64,000 bases of DNA from an uncultured Siphonobacter sp. (GCA_913775095.1 CAJYIW010000005.1:1-64000); one strand, 5' to 3'; counted from the first letter of the stretch, positions 1 to 8,482 are shown. Numbers and translations: made by a program. Notes: a model not told the origin generated them from the letters alone.

Positions 1-115
1 AACCAACAACCAACAACCAACCACCAACAACCAACAACCAACAACCAACAACCAACAACCAACAACCAACAACCAACAACCAACAACCAACAACCAACAA
101 CCAACAACCAACAAC
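1..115 (-). repeat. Heptamer tandem repeat downstream of murF
   Basis: About 16.4 head-to-tail copies of AACCAAC (GTTGGTT on the murF strand) fill the left edge and probably continue outside the window. Only one unit differs (22-28, CACCAAC). The tract ends at the base directly before the murF stop codon (TGA, complement of 116-118), so it would be the first thing transcribed after murF. It is the same unit, in the same orientation to its gene, as the tract at 50415. Confidence 0.95.
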
Positions 116-1396
116 TCACCGAATCATTCCCAGCGTACTCTCCAGTCCCATTCCCCGGGAGCCTTTGATCAGGTAATGCGTATCGGTCATGGGATGTTCT
201 TCCAGCCAGACGTGCAAACCAAATTTGTCGGGGAAGTAATAGGCTCTGGGTAAATATTTCAGAGCATTCTGCATCAATGGACCCGCCAGTAACACGTAAT
301 CGAAATGACATTCTGAGATGAGCTTGCCCATCATTTCGTGCTCATAGGGCCCTTCTTCGCCTAATTCGAACATATCACCCAGAATCACGAGCTTTTTCTC
401 AGCCTTCAGGGCGTCAAAATTTTTCAGGGCTGCTCCCATCGAGCTGGGATTCGCGTTATAGGCGTCCAGCCAGATGGTATTACTGCCTTTCGCAATGATC
501 TGTGAGCGATTGTTTTCGGACACATATCCTGCAATGGCTTCGTGAATGTCTTTTTCCGGAACCCCAAAGAAGCGTCCCAAGGTCATGGCCGCCCGCATAT
601 TGATGAAGTTATAATCGCCCATCAGATGCGTTTCAACCCGATTGCCGTTCTGCTCATAAATAACGTTTGGATTGCTCTCCAGCAATGCTACATCCGTTCG
701 ATACCCCTGTACCAGATCCGGATTTGCCTCACGCTCCGCGAGCATTTCCGTCAGCATTTCATCCTCCTCATTCACGAAAATCTGACCTCTGGTTTCAATC
801 AGAAAATCGTACAGTTCCCCTTCTCCATCGCGAACGCCCTGCAAACCACCGAATCCTTCCAGGTGAGACTTTCCAATATTGGTAATCAGGCCAATGCCGG
901 GTTCACAAATGGTTACTAATTCTTTAATATCCCCTTTCTGATTGGCCCCCAGCTCGATAATAGCGAGATCTGTTCCTTTGGGCAACGACAGGATGGTCAG
1001 CGGAACACCAATGTAGTTATTGTAATTTCCCGGCGTAGCGAAGGTTTTATATTTCTGAGATAATACCCGATTCACCAATTCCTTGGTAGTAGTTTTACCG
1101 TTCGAACCTCCAATACCAATGAACGGAATTTTCAGCGTCCTGCGGTGATAGAGGGCCAGCTGCTGAAGGGCATGCAGGGTATTTTCCACTACGATGCAAC
1201 GTTCATCCACGGCATATTCGGCATTATCCATAACCACGTAGGCGGCTCCGTTTTCCAGAGCTTTTGCAGCAAACGTATTGGCATCGAACTTCTCTCCCTT
1301 CAGAGCGAAAAACAGAGCCCCGGGCTCAATTTTACGGGTATCAATCGAAACACTGCTGCAAGTCAGGTACTTTTGGTGAAGTTCTGTAATGATCAT
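116..1396 (-). CDS. murF: UDP-N-acetylmuramoyl-tripeptide--D-alanyl-D-alanine ligase MurF
   Basis: MurF adds D-Ala-D-Ala to UDP-MurNAc-tripeptide with ATP, the last cytoplasmic ligase step of peptidoglycan precursor synthesis. The 426-residue protein has the Mur ligase order: N-terminal substrate domain (about 5-75), central ATPase domain with the P-loop GIGGSNGKTT at 94-103 followed by TPGNYNNYIG, and a C-terminal domain with the NANPSSM and LGDMFELGE stretches. Length fits Bacteroidota MurF. It is transcribed away from the FG-GAP gene at 1501 and is not in a dcw cluster here. Its stop codon directly touches the heptamer tract. Family assignment is secure. Confidence 0.95.
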   Translation of the reverse strand: MIITELHQKYLTCSSVSIDTRKIEPGALFFALKGEKFDANTFAAKALENGAAYVVMDNAEYAVDERCIVVENTLHALQQLALYHRRTLKIPFIGIGGSNGKTTTKELVNRVLSQKYKTFATPGNYNNYIGVPLTILSLPKGTDLAIIELGANQKGDIKELVTICEPGIGLITNIGKSHLEGFGGLQGVRDGEGELYDFLIETRGQIFVNEEDEMLTEMLAEREANPDLVQGYRTDVALLESNPNVIYEQNGNRVETHLMGDYNFINMRAAMTLGRFFGVPEKDIHEAIAGYVSENNRSQIIAKGSNTIWLDAYNANPSSMGAALKNFDALKAEKKLVILGDMFELGEEGPYEHEMMGKLISECHFDYVLLAGPLMQNALKYLPRAYYFPDKFGLHVWLEEHPMTDTHYLIKGSRGMGLESTLGMIR

Positions 1397-1500
1397 TTGA
1401 AATTCGTATGGAAGGAAGCGTCTGGTAGTTTATTCAATCTATACCTTCAAACGCTAAACCAGAGTTCTGTTCGTTTTAGTACTGATTCGACAAAGATGCA

Positions 1501-3780
1501 ATGAAAAACCATTACCTGTTAATTGCCCTTGGGCTGCTTTCTCTTTTTATTTCGTTCTCCGCCTCCGCTCAGACCTTTTCCTTTGCATTTGATACGACGG
1601 CTCAGGTTAGCGTGCAGGGCCGCCTCTTACCCAACGCCTGGGCAGGCGGTTTCAATGCTCCCCAGTTTTCCAAAATGCATCTGAATCAGGATACCGTGGA
1701 AGATCTGGTGGTCTATGACCGTACTACCAGCCGATTCATCACGTTTGTGGCCGTTGCCCAGGGCCCGGGAACCTACGTCTGGCGGCATGCTCCGCAATAC
1801 GAAGCCCTGTTTCCGGAGATTGATAGCTGGGTTCTGCTGCGTGATTTTGATCAGGACGGACGAAAAGATCTCTTTGCCCGGCATTCGGCGGGCGTTCAGG
1901 TGTACCGGAACGTTCCTGCCAGCGACGGCAGCTTTCGCTGGGAAGCGATCGCCGTACCTCTACTGACTCAGGGTTTCTCCGGAAAAGTGAACCTTCAGAT
2001 TTCCTCTCCTGACATTCCGGGTCTTGAAGATCTCGACGGCGACGGCGATCTGGATTTTGTCTTGTTTGATCCTTCGGGAAATTTTACGGAATACCACCAG
2101 AACATGAGCGTCGAACGGACGGGAAAACCCGGTCTCGATTTTCAGAAGATTGGCTTTTGCTGGGGAAACTTCATCAAAGAGCACTTCGGCGACATCTGTT
2201 TCAATATGGATTGTACGACTGGTATGAGTACCTGTGCTGATACCACAACGGTCACCAACAACCCCGGCGGACGCCCCAAACACACGGGTAACACCCTGCT
2301 GCTCTGGGATTTTAATGGCGATGGCCTCAAAGATATTTTCTTCGGACACATTACGCAGAACCGAATCGCCTATATGCCCAACGTAGGTACCCGCCAAACC
2401 GCTAAATTTGCCTCGGCTGACTATAACTTTCCGAACGCCCATCCCGTTGATTTTTTCATTTTCCCCGCCTCTTTCGCCGAAGATGTTACCTTCGATGGCA
2501 AGCCTGATTTTATCGCCTCAGTCAACGTGTATCAGGATGATCAGCTGAAACAGATTAATTTTCGAAAATCAGCCTGGCTCTACGAAAACACCGGGACTTC
2601 CCAAAAGCCAGCCCTTACCTTTCGAAAAGAAAACTTTCTTCAGGAAGATATGGTGGACCTGGGCACCAATGCTACCACCGCTCTGGCGGATATTGATGGG
2701 GATGGCGATCAGGATTTGTTAGTCGGATACGCCGGTGTTCGTTCCGATCAGGGATACCGGGGCGGCATTGCCCTGTTTCGGAATACCGGAACTCCTCAGC
2801 AAGCTCGCTTTGTCCTGGAAACGGAAGATTACCTCGGACTAGCAGCTCAGCTTCAGAGTAAAGAGAACCTGCTCCTGACGGAAGTCAGGGTTTTCGTTAC
2901 TGACCTTACCGGTGACGGCATTCCCGATGTAGGTTTCACGGCTGAAACCTTCCTGGGTTCCACCATTCGGTATATTCCCAACAGAGGCTCCAGAAATGGT
3001 TCTTTTCAGCTGAATATTAGCGAATTAACTTCTCTTCCTCTGCCGGAAGGATATCGCCCGGGTTCCGCTCCTGTATATCAGGATGTCAACCGGGACGGTA
3101 AAATTGATGTTTTACTGGGAACCTATTACGGCAGTATTCAGTACCATCGAAATACGGGAACCAATGCCCAGCCCGTTTATCAACTGGAGACCAGGACCTA
3201 CGGTGGTCTTCAGGACGATTATCTGAATCGGGGCTTTTCCATTACTGCCGCCGACGTTAACGGGGATGAACGTCCGGACCTGCTGGCCACATATTCCGAC
3301 GGCACCCTGAAAGTGTTTAACGATTTCCTTAATCAGACCACCTTAAAGGCCGATAGCAATGCCATTGCGAGTCCGCTGGCGGGGATGAACACCTTGCGGC
3401 TGGCGGGCCCTGCGACTCTGGCTGTGGGCGATCTGAATAACGATGGCTTACCGGATGTAGTGGCAGGCACAGTAGCCGGGGGGCTCCGCTTATTGAAAAA
3501 TCAATCTGAAAAGCTGAAACCTTCACCAGACCCAGACGCGGGAACCGTAAAGATTTATCCGAATCCAATTAACCCTTACGAACAACAACTGGTTATTGAA
3601 ACCGATTCTGAAGCTCAGGTGGAAGCCTTCAGTCTAGTGGGACAGTCGCTGGGGCAGGCCGCACGAGTAACAGCTCAACGGTATACATTAGATTTAAAAG
3701 GCCTTCCTGCGGGAATGTATCTTATTCAAATTCAGACCACTAGAAGTGGTAAAGTTACCCGCAAAGTGGTGGTCAGATAG
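1501..3780 (+). CDS. T9SS-secreted FG-GAP/VCBS repeat protein
   Basis: Large exported protein of 759 residues. A signal peptide covers about residues 1-23 (ends in ASA-Q). At least eight Asp-rich loops of the form DxDxDGxxD lie near residues 115, 178, 270, 398, 468, 528, 585 and 644; such loops bind calcium in FG-GAP/VCBS beta-propellers. The last 75 residues, starting IYPNP near 684 and ending in KVVVR, form a type A C-terminal sorting domain, so it should cross the outer membrane by the type IX system and stay at the surface or be released. No catalytic domain is visible; an adhesin or surface scaffold is an inference. It is a single gene, divergent from murF. Confidence 0.9.
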   Translation: MKNHYLLIALGLLSLFISFSASAQTFSFAFDTTAQVSVQGRLLPNAWAGGFNAPQFSKMHLNQDTVEDLVVYDRTTSRFITFVAVAQGPGTYVWRHAPQYEALFPEIDSWVLLRDFDQDGRKDLFARHSAGVQVYRNVPASDGSFRWEAIAVPLLTQGFSGKVNLQISSPDIPGLEDLDGDGDLDFVLFDPSGNFTEYHQNMSVERTGKPGLDFQKIGFCWGNFIKEHFGDICFNMDCTTGMSTCADTTTVTNNPGGRPKHTGNTLLLWDFNGDGLKDIFFGHITQNRIAYMPNVGTRQTAKFASADYNFPNAHPVDFFIFPASFAEDVTFDGKPDFIASVNVYQDDQLKQINFRKSAWLYENTGTSQKPALTFRKENFLQEDMVDLGTNATTALADIDGDGDQDLLVGYAGVRSDQGYRGGIALFRNTGTPQQARFVLETEDYLGLAAQLQSKENLLLTEVRVFVTDLTGDGIPDVGFTAETFLGSTIRYIPNRGSRNGSFQLNISELTSLPLPEGYRPGSAPVYQDVNRDGKIDVLLGTYYGSIQYHRNTGTNAQPVYQLETRTYGGLQDDYLNRGFSITAADVNGDERPDLLATYSDGTLKVFNDFLNQTTLKADSNAIASPLAGMNTLRLAGPATLAVGDLNNDGLPDVVAGTVAGGLRLLKNQSEKLKPSPDPDAGTVKIYPNPINPYEQQLVIETDSEAQVEAFSLVGQSLGQAARVTAQRYTLDLKGLPAGMYLIQIQTTRSGKVTRKVVVR

Positions 3781-3850
3781 CGAAAATTAGCAAAAGCCGC
3801 CACAACCTGAGAAATACCGTCTATTTTTACCCCCTGAAACTCCTTTATAC

Positions 3851-4711
3851 ATGTTAAACTATATTGTCTGGGATATTAACCCCGAAATTTTCAGCATCGG
3901 ATCTTTTTCGGTTCGTTGGTACGGGTTATTGTTTGCCCTTGGATTCCTGATTGGTCAGCGAATTATCCTGCACATTTTCCGTCAGGAAGGTTTAAAAGAT
4001 GAGTGGGTCGATACGCTCACCCTGTATATGGTGCTCTCGACCGTCATTGGTGCTCGGGTGGGTCACTACATTTTCTACGAGTATCCGATGTTTTTTGCGA
4101 ATCCCTGGCGTTGGTTCAAGGATATGTTACTGCCACCCTACGCAGGTCTGGCCAGTCACGGAGCTGCCATCGGAATTTTCACCGGATTGTATCTGTTTTC
4201 CCGGGCCAAGAAAATTCACTTCTTCTGGATCACCGACCGCATCGTTATCACGGTAGCTCTGGCGGGTTGTTTCATTCGCCTGGGTAACCTTATGAATTCA
4301 GAAATTGTGGGTAAGGCCACCAGTGTCCCCTGGGCTTTCGTGTTTGTTAATAATACGGAATTTCCTCCGGTCCCCCGCCATCCATCTCAGTTATACGAGG
4401 CCATTTCCTGCTTCTTTCTCTGCATTATTCTTTACCTGATCTGGCGTCGCTATAAAACGAACTTACCCCAGGGTTTAACCACCGGTATTTTCATGATCGT
4501 CATTTTCAGTCTGCGTTTTCTGTACGAATTCTACAAAGAAAATCAGGTTGCGTTTGAAGATCAGATGACGTATAACCTCGGTCAACTGCTGAGCATTCCA
4601 GCGGTTCTGTTTGGTCTGATTTGTGTTTTCTGGGCCATACGTCGCCGGGAAACGGACGTTTTTATCAACGGGTCATCCAATCCCCTGCGTAAGGATGAAG
4701 TAAAGCACTAA
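3851..4711 (+). CDS. lgt: Prolipoprotein diacylglyceryl transferase Lgt
   Basis: Lgt moves diacylglycerol from phosphatidylglycerol to the lipobox cysteine of prolipoproteins, the first step of lipoprotein maturation, in the inner membrane. The 286-residue protein has about seven hydrophobic segments, the SHGAAIG stretch, the signature RLGNLMNSEIVG near 140-152 and the HPSQLYEA motif, which together are diagnostic. Several lipoproteins encoded in this window (DUF4249, DUF4270, DUF2807, Kelch) would be its substrates. It ends before a strong bidirectional hairpin shared with the convergent DUF4870 gene. The upstream TATTTTTA at 3822-3829 resembles a -7 box with one mismatch. Confidence 0.95.
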   Translation: MLNYIVWDINPEIFSIGSFSVRWYGLLFALGFLIGQRIILHIFRQEGLKDEWVDTLTLYMVLSTVIGARVGHYIFYEYPMFFANPWRWFKDMLLPPYAGLASHGAAIGIFTGLYLFSRAKKIHFFWITDRIVITVALAGCFIRLGNLMNSEIVGKATSVPWAFVFVNNTEFPPVPRHPSQLYEAISCFFLCIILYLIWRRYKTNLPQGLTTGIFMIVIFSLRFLYEFYKENQVAFEDQMTYNLGQLLSIPAVLFGLICVFWAIRRRETDVFINGSSNPLRKDEVKH

Positions 4712-4718
4712 AACCAAT

Positions 4719-4772
4719 TCCCATAAAAAAAGGAGCAGCTGAGTGGTCTCAGCTGCTCCTTTTTTTATGGGA
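4719..4772. terminator. Bidirectional terminator between lgt and DUF4870 gene
   Basis: A perfect 25-bp inverted repeat (4719-4743 with 4748-4772, loop TGGT) has a GC-rich core AGGAGCAGCTGAG flanked by A7/T7 runs, so it can stop transcription from both convergent genes. Confidence 0.9.
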
Positions 4773-4781
4773 GATTTATCC

Positions 4782-5165
4782 TTATTTCACTAAACGCCAG
4801 TTGAAAGGGTATTTGTAATACTCACCGTTGTTGGCTTTAACGGCAGCAATGACCACGAATACGATATCCACTACAATCAGAATGGGGAAAACGGTAAAGC
4901 CAATGCCGCAGGTAATGATCCCGAGAAATACGCAGCCAATCATGGCAATGGACATCAGGATCTGGAAGTTAAGAGCTTCTTTCCCGTGATAGTCGACATA
5001 CGACGAGCGTTCACGGAAAATGAGCCAGACAATGAGCGGGCCCAGAAAGGACATTCCGCCCAGGAAACTCGCAATGATACTGCTCAGGTGAGCCAGCATG
5101 GCCCAGGTGCGGGCATCTGGATCACTCAGGGGTACGGGGGTTTGAGAATAAGGTTGATTTTCCAT
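4782..5165 (-). CDS. DUF4870 small membrane protein
   Basis: A 127-residue protein with a polar proline-rich N-terminus (about 1-20) followed by three hydrophobic segments (about 28-52, 70-90 and 92-112). The pattern WAMLAHLS near 21-28, the DYHGKEALNFQ stretch between helices and a short basic tail are typical of DUF4870 proteins. Function is unknown for the family; it acts in the inner membrane. It converges on lgt and has its own promoter region in the repeat-rich gap upstream. Confidence is high for the family, nil for a role. Confidence 0.85.
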   Translation of the reverse strand: MENQPYSQTPVPLSDPDARTWAMLAHLSSIIASFLGGMSFLGPLIVWLIFRERSSYVDYHGKEALNFQILMSIAMIGCVFLGIITCGIGFTVFPILIVVDIVFVVIAAVKANNGEYYKYPFNWRLVK

Positions 5166-5320
5166 TGTATAGTCAGAGATAAGCAGAGTGATTATGAGGC
5201 AATTCTATGCATTTTATCAAAGAAGCCCAAAGAACGGCCAGTCTTTCCCTGAACAGAAAGGATAAACGGAATGATCGAAACCTCTTTTGGTTCAAAATCG
5301 GTTTTGATCTGAAAAATAAT

Positions 5321-5348
5321 ATAGCCCCGGATTGACATCCGGGGCTAT
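5321..5348. repeat. GC-rich hairpin, possible terminator
   Basis: ATAGCCCCGGA and TCCGGGGCTAT form an 11-bp perfect stem with a 6-base loop. On the minus strand an AT-rich stretch with a T5 run follows within about ten bases, but no minus-strand gene ends nearby. The CCGGGGCTA arm also recurs inside the 167-bp repeats, so this may be a stray part of that repeat family. Confidence 0.55.
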
Positions 5349-5432
5349 GCTTTGTTAGTCAGTCGGTGTTTCGAACGCGGATTCCTGAAAATAGTTTCTC
5401 CCGCCGCGGTTGATATTATTTTTTAAAAAATG

Positions 5433-5872
5433 TCTGGTGAAGACACCAGCCAGGGCAGGGGAATGTGAACCCGATTATTGCCCCAGGTTAGCATCTGGAG
5501 CTACGCAGATTGAATCCCGCTGTTTTTTTTACTTTCCGTTCTAAATTTCCCCATCCGCCGTGATTAGTGTCTCCACCAACCACTTTCTTTTCCAGCTGGC
5601 TGGTGAAGACATTAGCCAAAGCAAAGGGAATGTGACTCCTGTTATTCCCCCGGGTTATCACCCGGGGCTACCAAGATTGAACCCCGCTGGGGTTCTTACC
5701 TTCAGTTCTAAATTTCCCCATCCGCCGTGGTTGGTGTCTCCACCAACCACTTTCTTTTCCAGCTAGCTGATGAAGACACCAGCCAGAGCAAAGGGAAGAT
5801 GACTTCTGTTATTACCCCGGGTTATCACCCGGGGCTATCAAGATTGAACCCCGCTGGGGTTCTTACCTTCGT
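5433..5872. repeat. 167-bp structured tandem repeat, about 2.8 copies
   Basis: Copies B (5563-5729) and C (from 5730, ending near 5872) match closely with period 167 (the block CTAAATTTCCCCATCCG recurs at 5541 and 5708). Copy A (from about 5433) is degenerate. Each unit can form four hairpins: TGGTTGGTG/CACCAACCA, GGCTGGTG/CACCAGCC, CCCGGG-TTATCA-CCCGGG and GAACCCC/GGGGTTC. Differences between copies fall mainly within single arms. No coding signal is present. Confidence 0.85.
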
Positions 5873-5910
5873 TTTCAGACATCTCCCTTACCTTTACGGG
5901 TTTTCTCTTC

Positions 5911-5966
5911 TAACAACTAACAACTAACAACTAACAACTAACAACTAACAACTAACAACTAACAAC
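5911..5966 (-). repeat. Heptamer tandem repeat downstream of the ROK gene
   Basis: Eight perfect copies of TAACAAC (GTTGTTA on the gene strand). One base separates the tract from the ROK stop codon (complement of 5968-5970). The unit differs by one base from the murF and 50-kb tracts and has the same orientation to the gene. Confidence 0.95.
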
Positions 5967-5967
5967 G

Positions 5968-6882
5968 CTAAAGGTAACTATTCTGACGAGCCACCAGCAA
6001 CGCTCCTCTAACGACCGCCTCATCGCTCAATTGAGCCATGGCCAGCTTAGGTAGGGGCCGAAAGGCTTCAACAACGTAGGCAGGTAAGATTTTTTCAATG
6101 ATTGACCGTAATTGATCGCTCAGGGGTAGAAACCCGCCTCCCAGGATAATCAGATCAGGGTGAAGCAAATGAATGACGTGCGAAAGGCCAAAGGCCAGAT
6201 GATCAGCCGTTTCCTGCATTACCTGCGTTGCCCAGGCGTCCTGGCCCAGCGAACTCATCAAATAATCCGTAACCCGGTTTTCGGAAACGGCCCTGGCCAA
6301 ATCGGTATCGGGGTGCTGCGTTACCTCGGCTTTGATCTTCTCGACAATGGCCCGAATGGAGGCCACATTTTCCAGCGTCGTTCCGGAACGATCCAGACGT
6401 ATCTTACCAATTTCTGATTCGCCGGGACGTGCTCCGTGGTAAATCTGTCCTTTCTGAATCAGTCCGCCACCAATGCCATACCCCAGTTTCAGATAAAAAA
6501 CGGTTGCATAGTTCTTACCGGCCCCCTGAAGAGCTTCGGCCAAAGCGGCCAGATTGGCGTCATTTTCAATTTTACAGGGACAACGCAGAATGTCTTCCAG
6601 CCAGTCACTCAGATCAAAATTAGCCCATCCGTTTACGCGATACGACCGGATTGTTTTTCCCTGCTGCCAGTCGACCGGACCACTGAACCCTACACAAACG
6701 GAAGAAAAGCGATAGCGGTTATGCAGGTCGCCAATCGAAGATTCGAGCAAATTCCGGTGATCATCTGCGGTTTGTTCGGGCGTAACCGCGTGGCGAATTT
6801 GTTCCAGAACGGTGTTGGTTTCATCCGCCACAGCCAGATGCAATTTTCCAGAACCAATTTCAATGCCGAGGTAATACTTCAT
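5968..6882 (-). CDS. ROK family protein without the zinc motif
   Basis: ROK proteins are sugar kinases or sugar-responsive repressors of the ASKHA fold. This 304-residue protein has the N-terminal phosphate loop LGIEIGSGKLHLAV (4-17), the GFSGPVD stretch, the sugar-binding IENDANLAALAE and the late glycine-rich ILGGG. There is no N-terminal helix-turn-helix, so a kinase rather than a repressor is more likely. The usual EIGH and the CxCGxxGCxE zinc site are missing: the position reads ESEIGKIRLDRSGTTLENVAS with no cysteine. Substrate cannot be read from the sequence. It stands alone, between the heptamer tract and the small gene at 6954. Confidence 0.85.
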   Translation of the reverse strand: MKYYLGIEIGSGKLHLAVADETNTVLEQIRHAVTPEQTADDHRNLLESSIGDLHNRYRFSSVCVGFSGPVDWQQGKTIRSYRVNGWANFDLSDWLEDILRCPCKIENDANLAALAEALQGAGKNYATVFYLKLGYGIGGGLIQKGQIYHGARPGESEIGKIRLDRSGTTLENVASIRAIVEKIKAEVTQHPDTDLARAVSENRVTDYLMSSLGQDAWATQVMQETADHLAFGLSHVIHLLHPDLIILGGGFLPLSDQLRSIIEKILPAYVVEAFRPLPKLAMAQLSDEAVVRGALLVARQNSYL

Positions 6883-6953
6883 AGTAAAGCGTAAAACAAA
6901 TGGAGCGAGCTCCGAAAATAAGTCATTTTTTCGAGACTAACTCCTTTGTTTTC

Positions 6954-7298
6954 CTAACGACTACAGCGAACGCTCAATACCTCTTCGTAATCTTCGTATC
7001 CGGGAAAAAAAATGTTATTTAAACTAATGATCTGATTTAAGGGGATCGTTTGACCCGAGCTCAGTTCCAGCAGCTCTCCTTTTTCGTTTTTGATCAGTTG
7101 TTTCAAAGGCGATGTCGCCAGCTTATACTCCCGGTATTCATTAAAGAATTCCAGTTTGTTTTTATGACCAATGGCTTTCTGAAGTAATTCCACGTAAGCC
7201 GGAGCAAGGGTCTGGTAGGTTTCCATACGAAATAGTTGGTTAGCAAGGACTCGCTCAAGTTGCCTCTGTCGGTGTAACACTTGCATTGATGAAAACAT
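6954..7298 (-). CDS. Hypothetical protein with Rof-like C-terminal half
   Basis: A 114-residue cytoplasmic protein with no signal peptide or membrane segment. Residues 1-70 are predicted helical and basic (HRQRQLERVLANQ). Residues 70-105 (GELLELSSGQTIPLNQIISL) resemble the beta-barrel of Rho-binding antiterminator (Rof) and related small SH3-like proteins, where a short LxLxxGxxIxLxxIxxxN pattern is common. This similarity is weak and from memory. The gene lies 27 bp downstream of the 7326 gene on the same strand and is probably cotranscribed with it. It could also start at the Met at residue 5. Confidence 0.6.
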   Translation of the reverse strand: MFSSMQVLHRQRQLERVLANQLFRMETYQTLAPAYVELLQKAIGHKNKLEFFNEYREYKLATSPLKQLIKNEKGELLELSSGQTIPLNQIISLNNIFFPGYEDYEEVLSVRCSR

Positions 7299-7325
7299 TC
7301 GTTCTACAAAAACGATGCGAGGGGC

Positions 7326-8468
7326 TTAGGGCAGAGCAGTAGGCTCATAATCAAAGGGCAGAGAATCCGCTATTTTTTTCAGGGAAAAAGCTCCCGAAAC
7401 CAGGATGCCCATTACTGGATGGAATTGACCATTCGGTTGTATAGTCACCATTTGATTCAATAACTCAATCACACTTACCTCCTCTTTTTTACTCTTTGCT
7501 CCTTCGCCGGAACCTCGTTCTCTCGGGTCAGCGTAACGGATCTGTAAGCCTCCTCTGAAACTCAGAATACTTTGCTTTTCATTCGATACCCGTGAAATGA
7601 TCACGGAGGACCGAGGTTTGATTGCGGGAATTACCTTATACTGAGGAAAGCCCGTTAATACCGGGTTATTCAAGGATTCATTTTGCCAGAGCAGGGCATT
7701 TAAAGGCGAGCTGTTGAGTTCAATCATTTGCTGAATGCTATACCCTTCGCTTTCCAGCTTGTCCTGATGTAGGGTTCTCATGAAATGCGTGAGTGACCCA
7801 TAATAAGCCAGGGCTCTGTTTTTTCGCCAGTCGTCCGGGTCTGAACTTCGTTTGGGGGTCATTTCCTCGTAAACCGGATACCCGATGTACGACAAATACC
7901 CCTGCTTCTGGTGGTAGGCGAAGCCTTCCATCTGATACTTGATCCGATACCCCAGAGCCGGATTTTCGATCAACAGCGGTTCCCGGCTGCCCACGGTTAG
8001 CCAGGTTTTAGTCGAGTCCTCGGCAATCCAGATGGCTTCCGGATTCAGGATTTTACAGTTTTTCGAATGGGGCGTTGTGCCCAGAAATAAACTCGTGAAG
8101 AGTTCATACCGCTGATTCCAGTGTTTATCCCGTTTCGATTTGATTTTAATTTCGGCCAGCTGACTGGGATGTGGTTTGAGCCTGATTTCCAGCGTTTGCT
8201 TCATTTGATCCGGCTCAAGATTGAGCGTCTGGGTTTGAAAGCCTACGTAAGAAATCACCAGCTCCTGCGTTCCGGCCGGAATCTGAGTCAGCGTAAATTC
8301 TCCCTGATCGGAAGTAGTGGTTCCTTTGGTTGTATTGGCCAGGAAAACATTGGCGAAAGGCAGGAGTTTCCCATCATCGGCATTCACCACCCGCCCCTTC
8401 AGGCTTCCCTGAGCGAAGAGATAATTAGGAAAAGTCAGTAAAACGAAAAGCACGAACAACGATTTCAT
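7326..8468 (-). CDS. Exported carboxypeptidase-like regulatory domain protein
   Basis: The 380-residue protein starts with a signal peptide (about 1-19, ending LFA-Q) and a beta-sandwich regulatory domain (about 22-105; GSLKGRVV..PFANVFL..YVGFQT), the fold that also opens many TonB-dependent receptors. No plug or barrel follows; residues 120-370 match nothing I recognise. The protein is probably periplasmic or attached to the outer membrane. Its start codon lies only 26 bp from that of the divergent pyrD, so both promoters must be compact or overlap the other gene. Downstream is the Rof-like gene. Confidence 0.75.
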   Translation of the reverse strand: MKSLFVLFVLLTFPNYLFAQGSLKGRVVNADDGKLLPFANVFLANTTKGTTTSDQGEFTLTQIPAGTQELVISYVGFQTQTLNLEPDQMKQTLEIRLKPHPSQLAEIKIKSKRDKHWNQRYELFTSLFLGTTPHSKNCKILNPEAIWIAEDSTKTWLTVGSREPLLIENPALGYRIKYQMEGFAYHQKQGYLSYIGYPVYEEMTPKRSSDPDDWRKNRALAYYGSLTHFMRTLHQDKLESEGYSIQQMIELNSSPLNALLWQNESLNNPVLTGFPQYKVIPAIKPRSSVIISRVSNEKQSILSFRGGLQIRYADPRERGSGEGAKSKKEEVSVIELLNQMVTIQPNGQFHPVMGILVSGAFSLKKIADSLPFDYEPTALP

Positions 8469-8482
8469 AGCTACAAAGTGCG

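Larger units (their letters stand above)
5166..5967. other. Repeat-filled intergenic region without genes
   Basis: About 800 bp between the DUF4870 and ROK genes. It holds a hairpin (5321-5348), about 2.8 copies of a 167-bp structured repeat (5433-5872) and the heptamer tract (5911-5966). Short ORFs here are translations of the repeats, not genes. Confidence 0.85.

Noticed and set aside
1-115. CRISPR-like array
   Set aside because: Repeats are 7 bp with no spacers; it is a simple tandem repeat. No cas gene is in the window.
5560-5927. Two short ORFs in the 167-bp repeats
   Set aside because: They are translations of the repeat, lack start context, and share the same artefact sequence because the repeat is duplicated.
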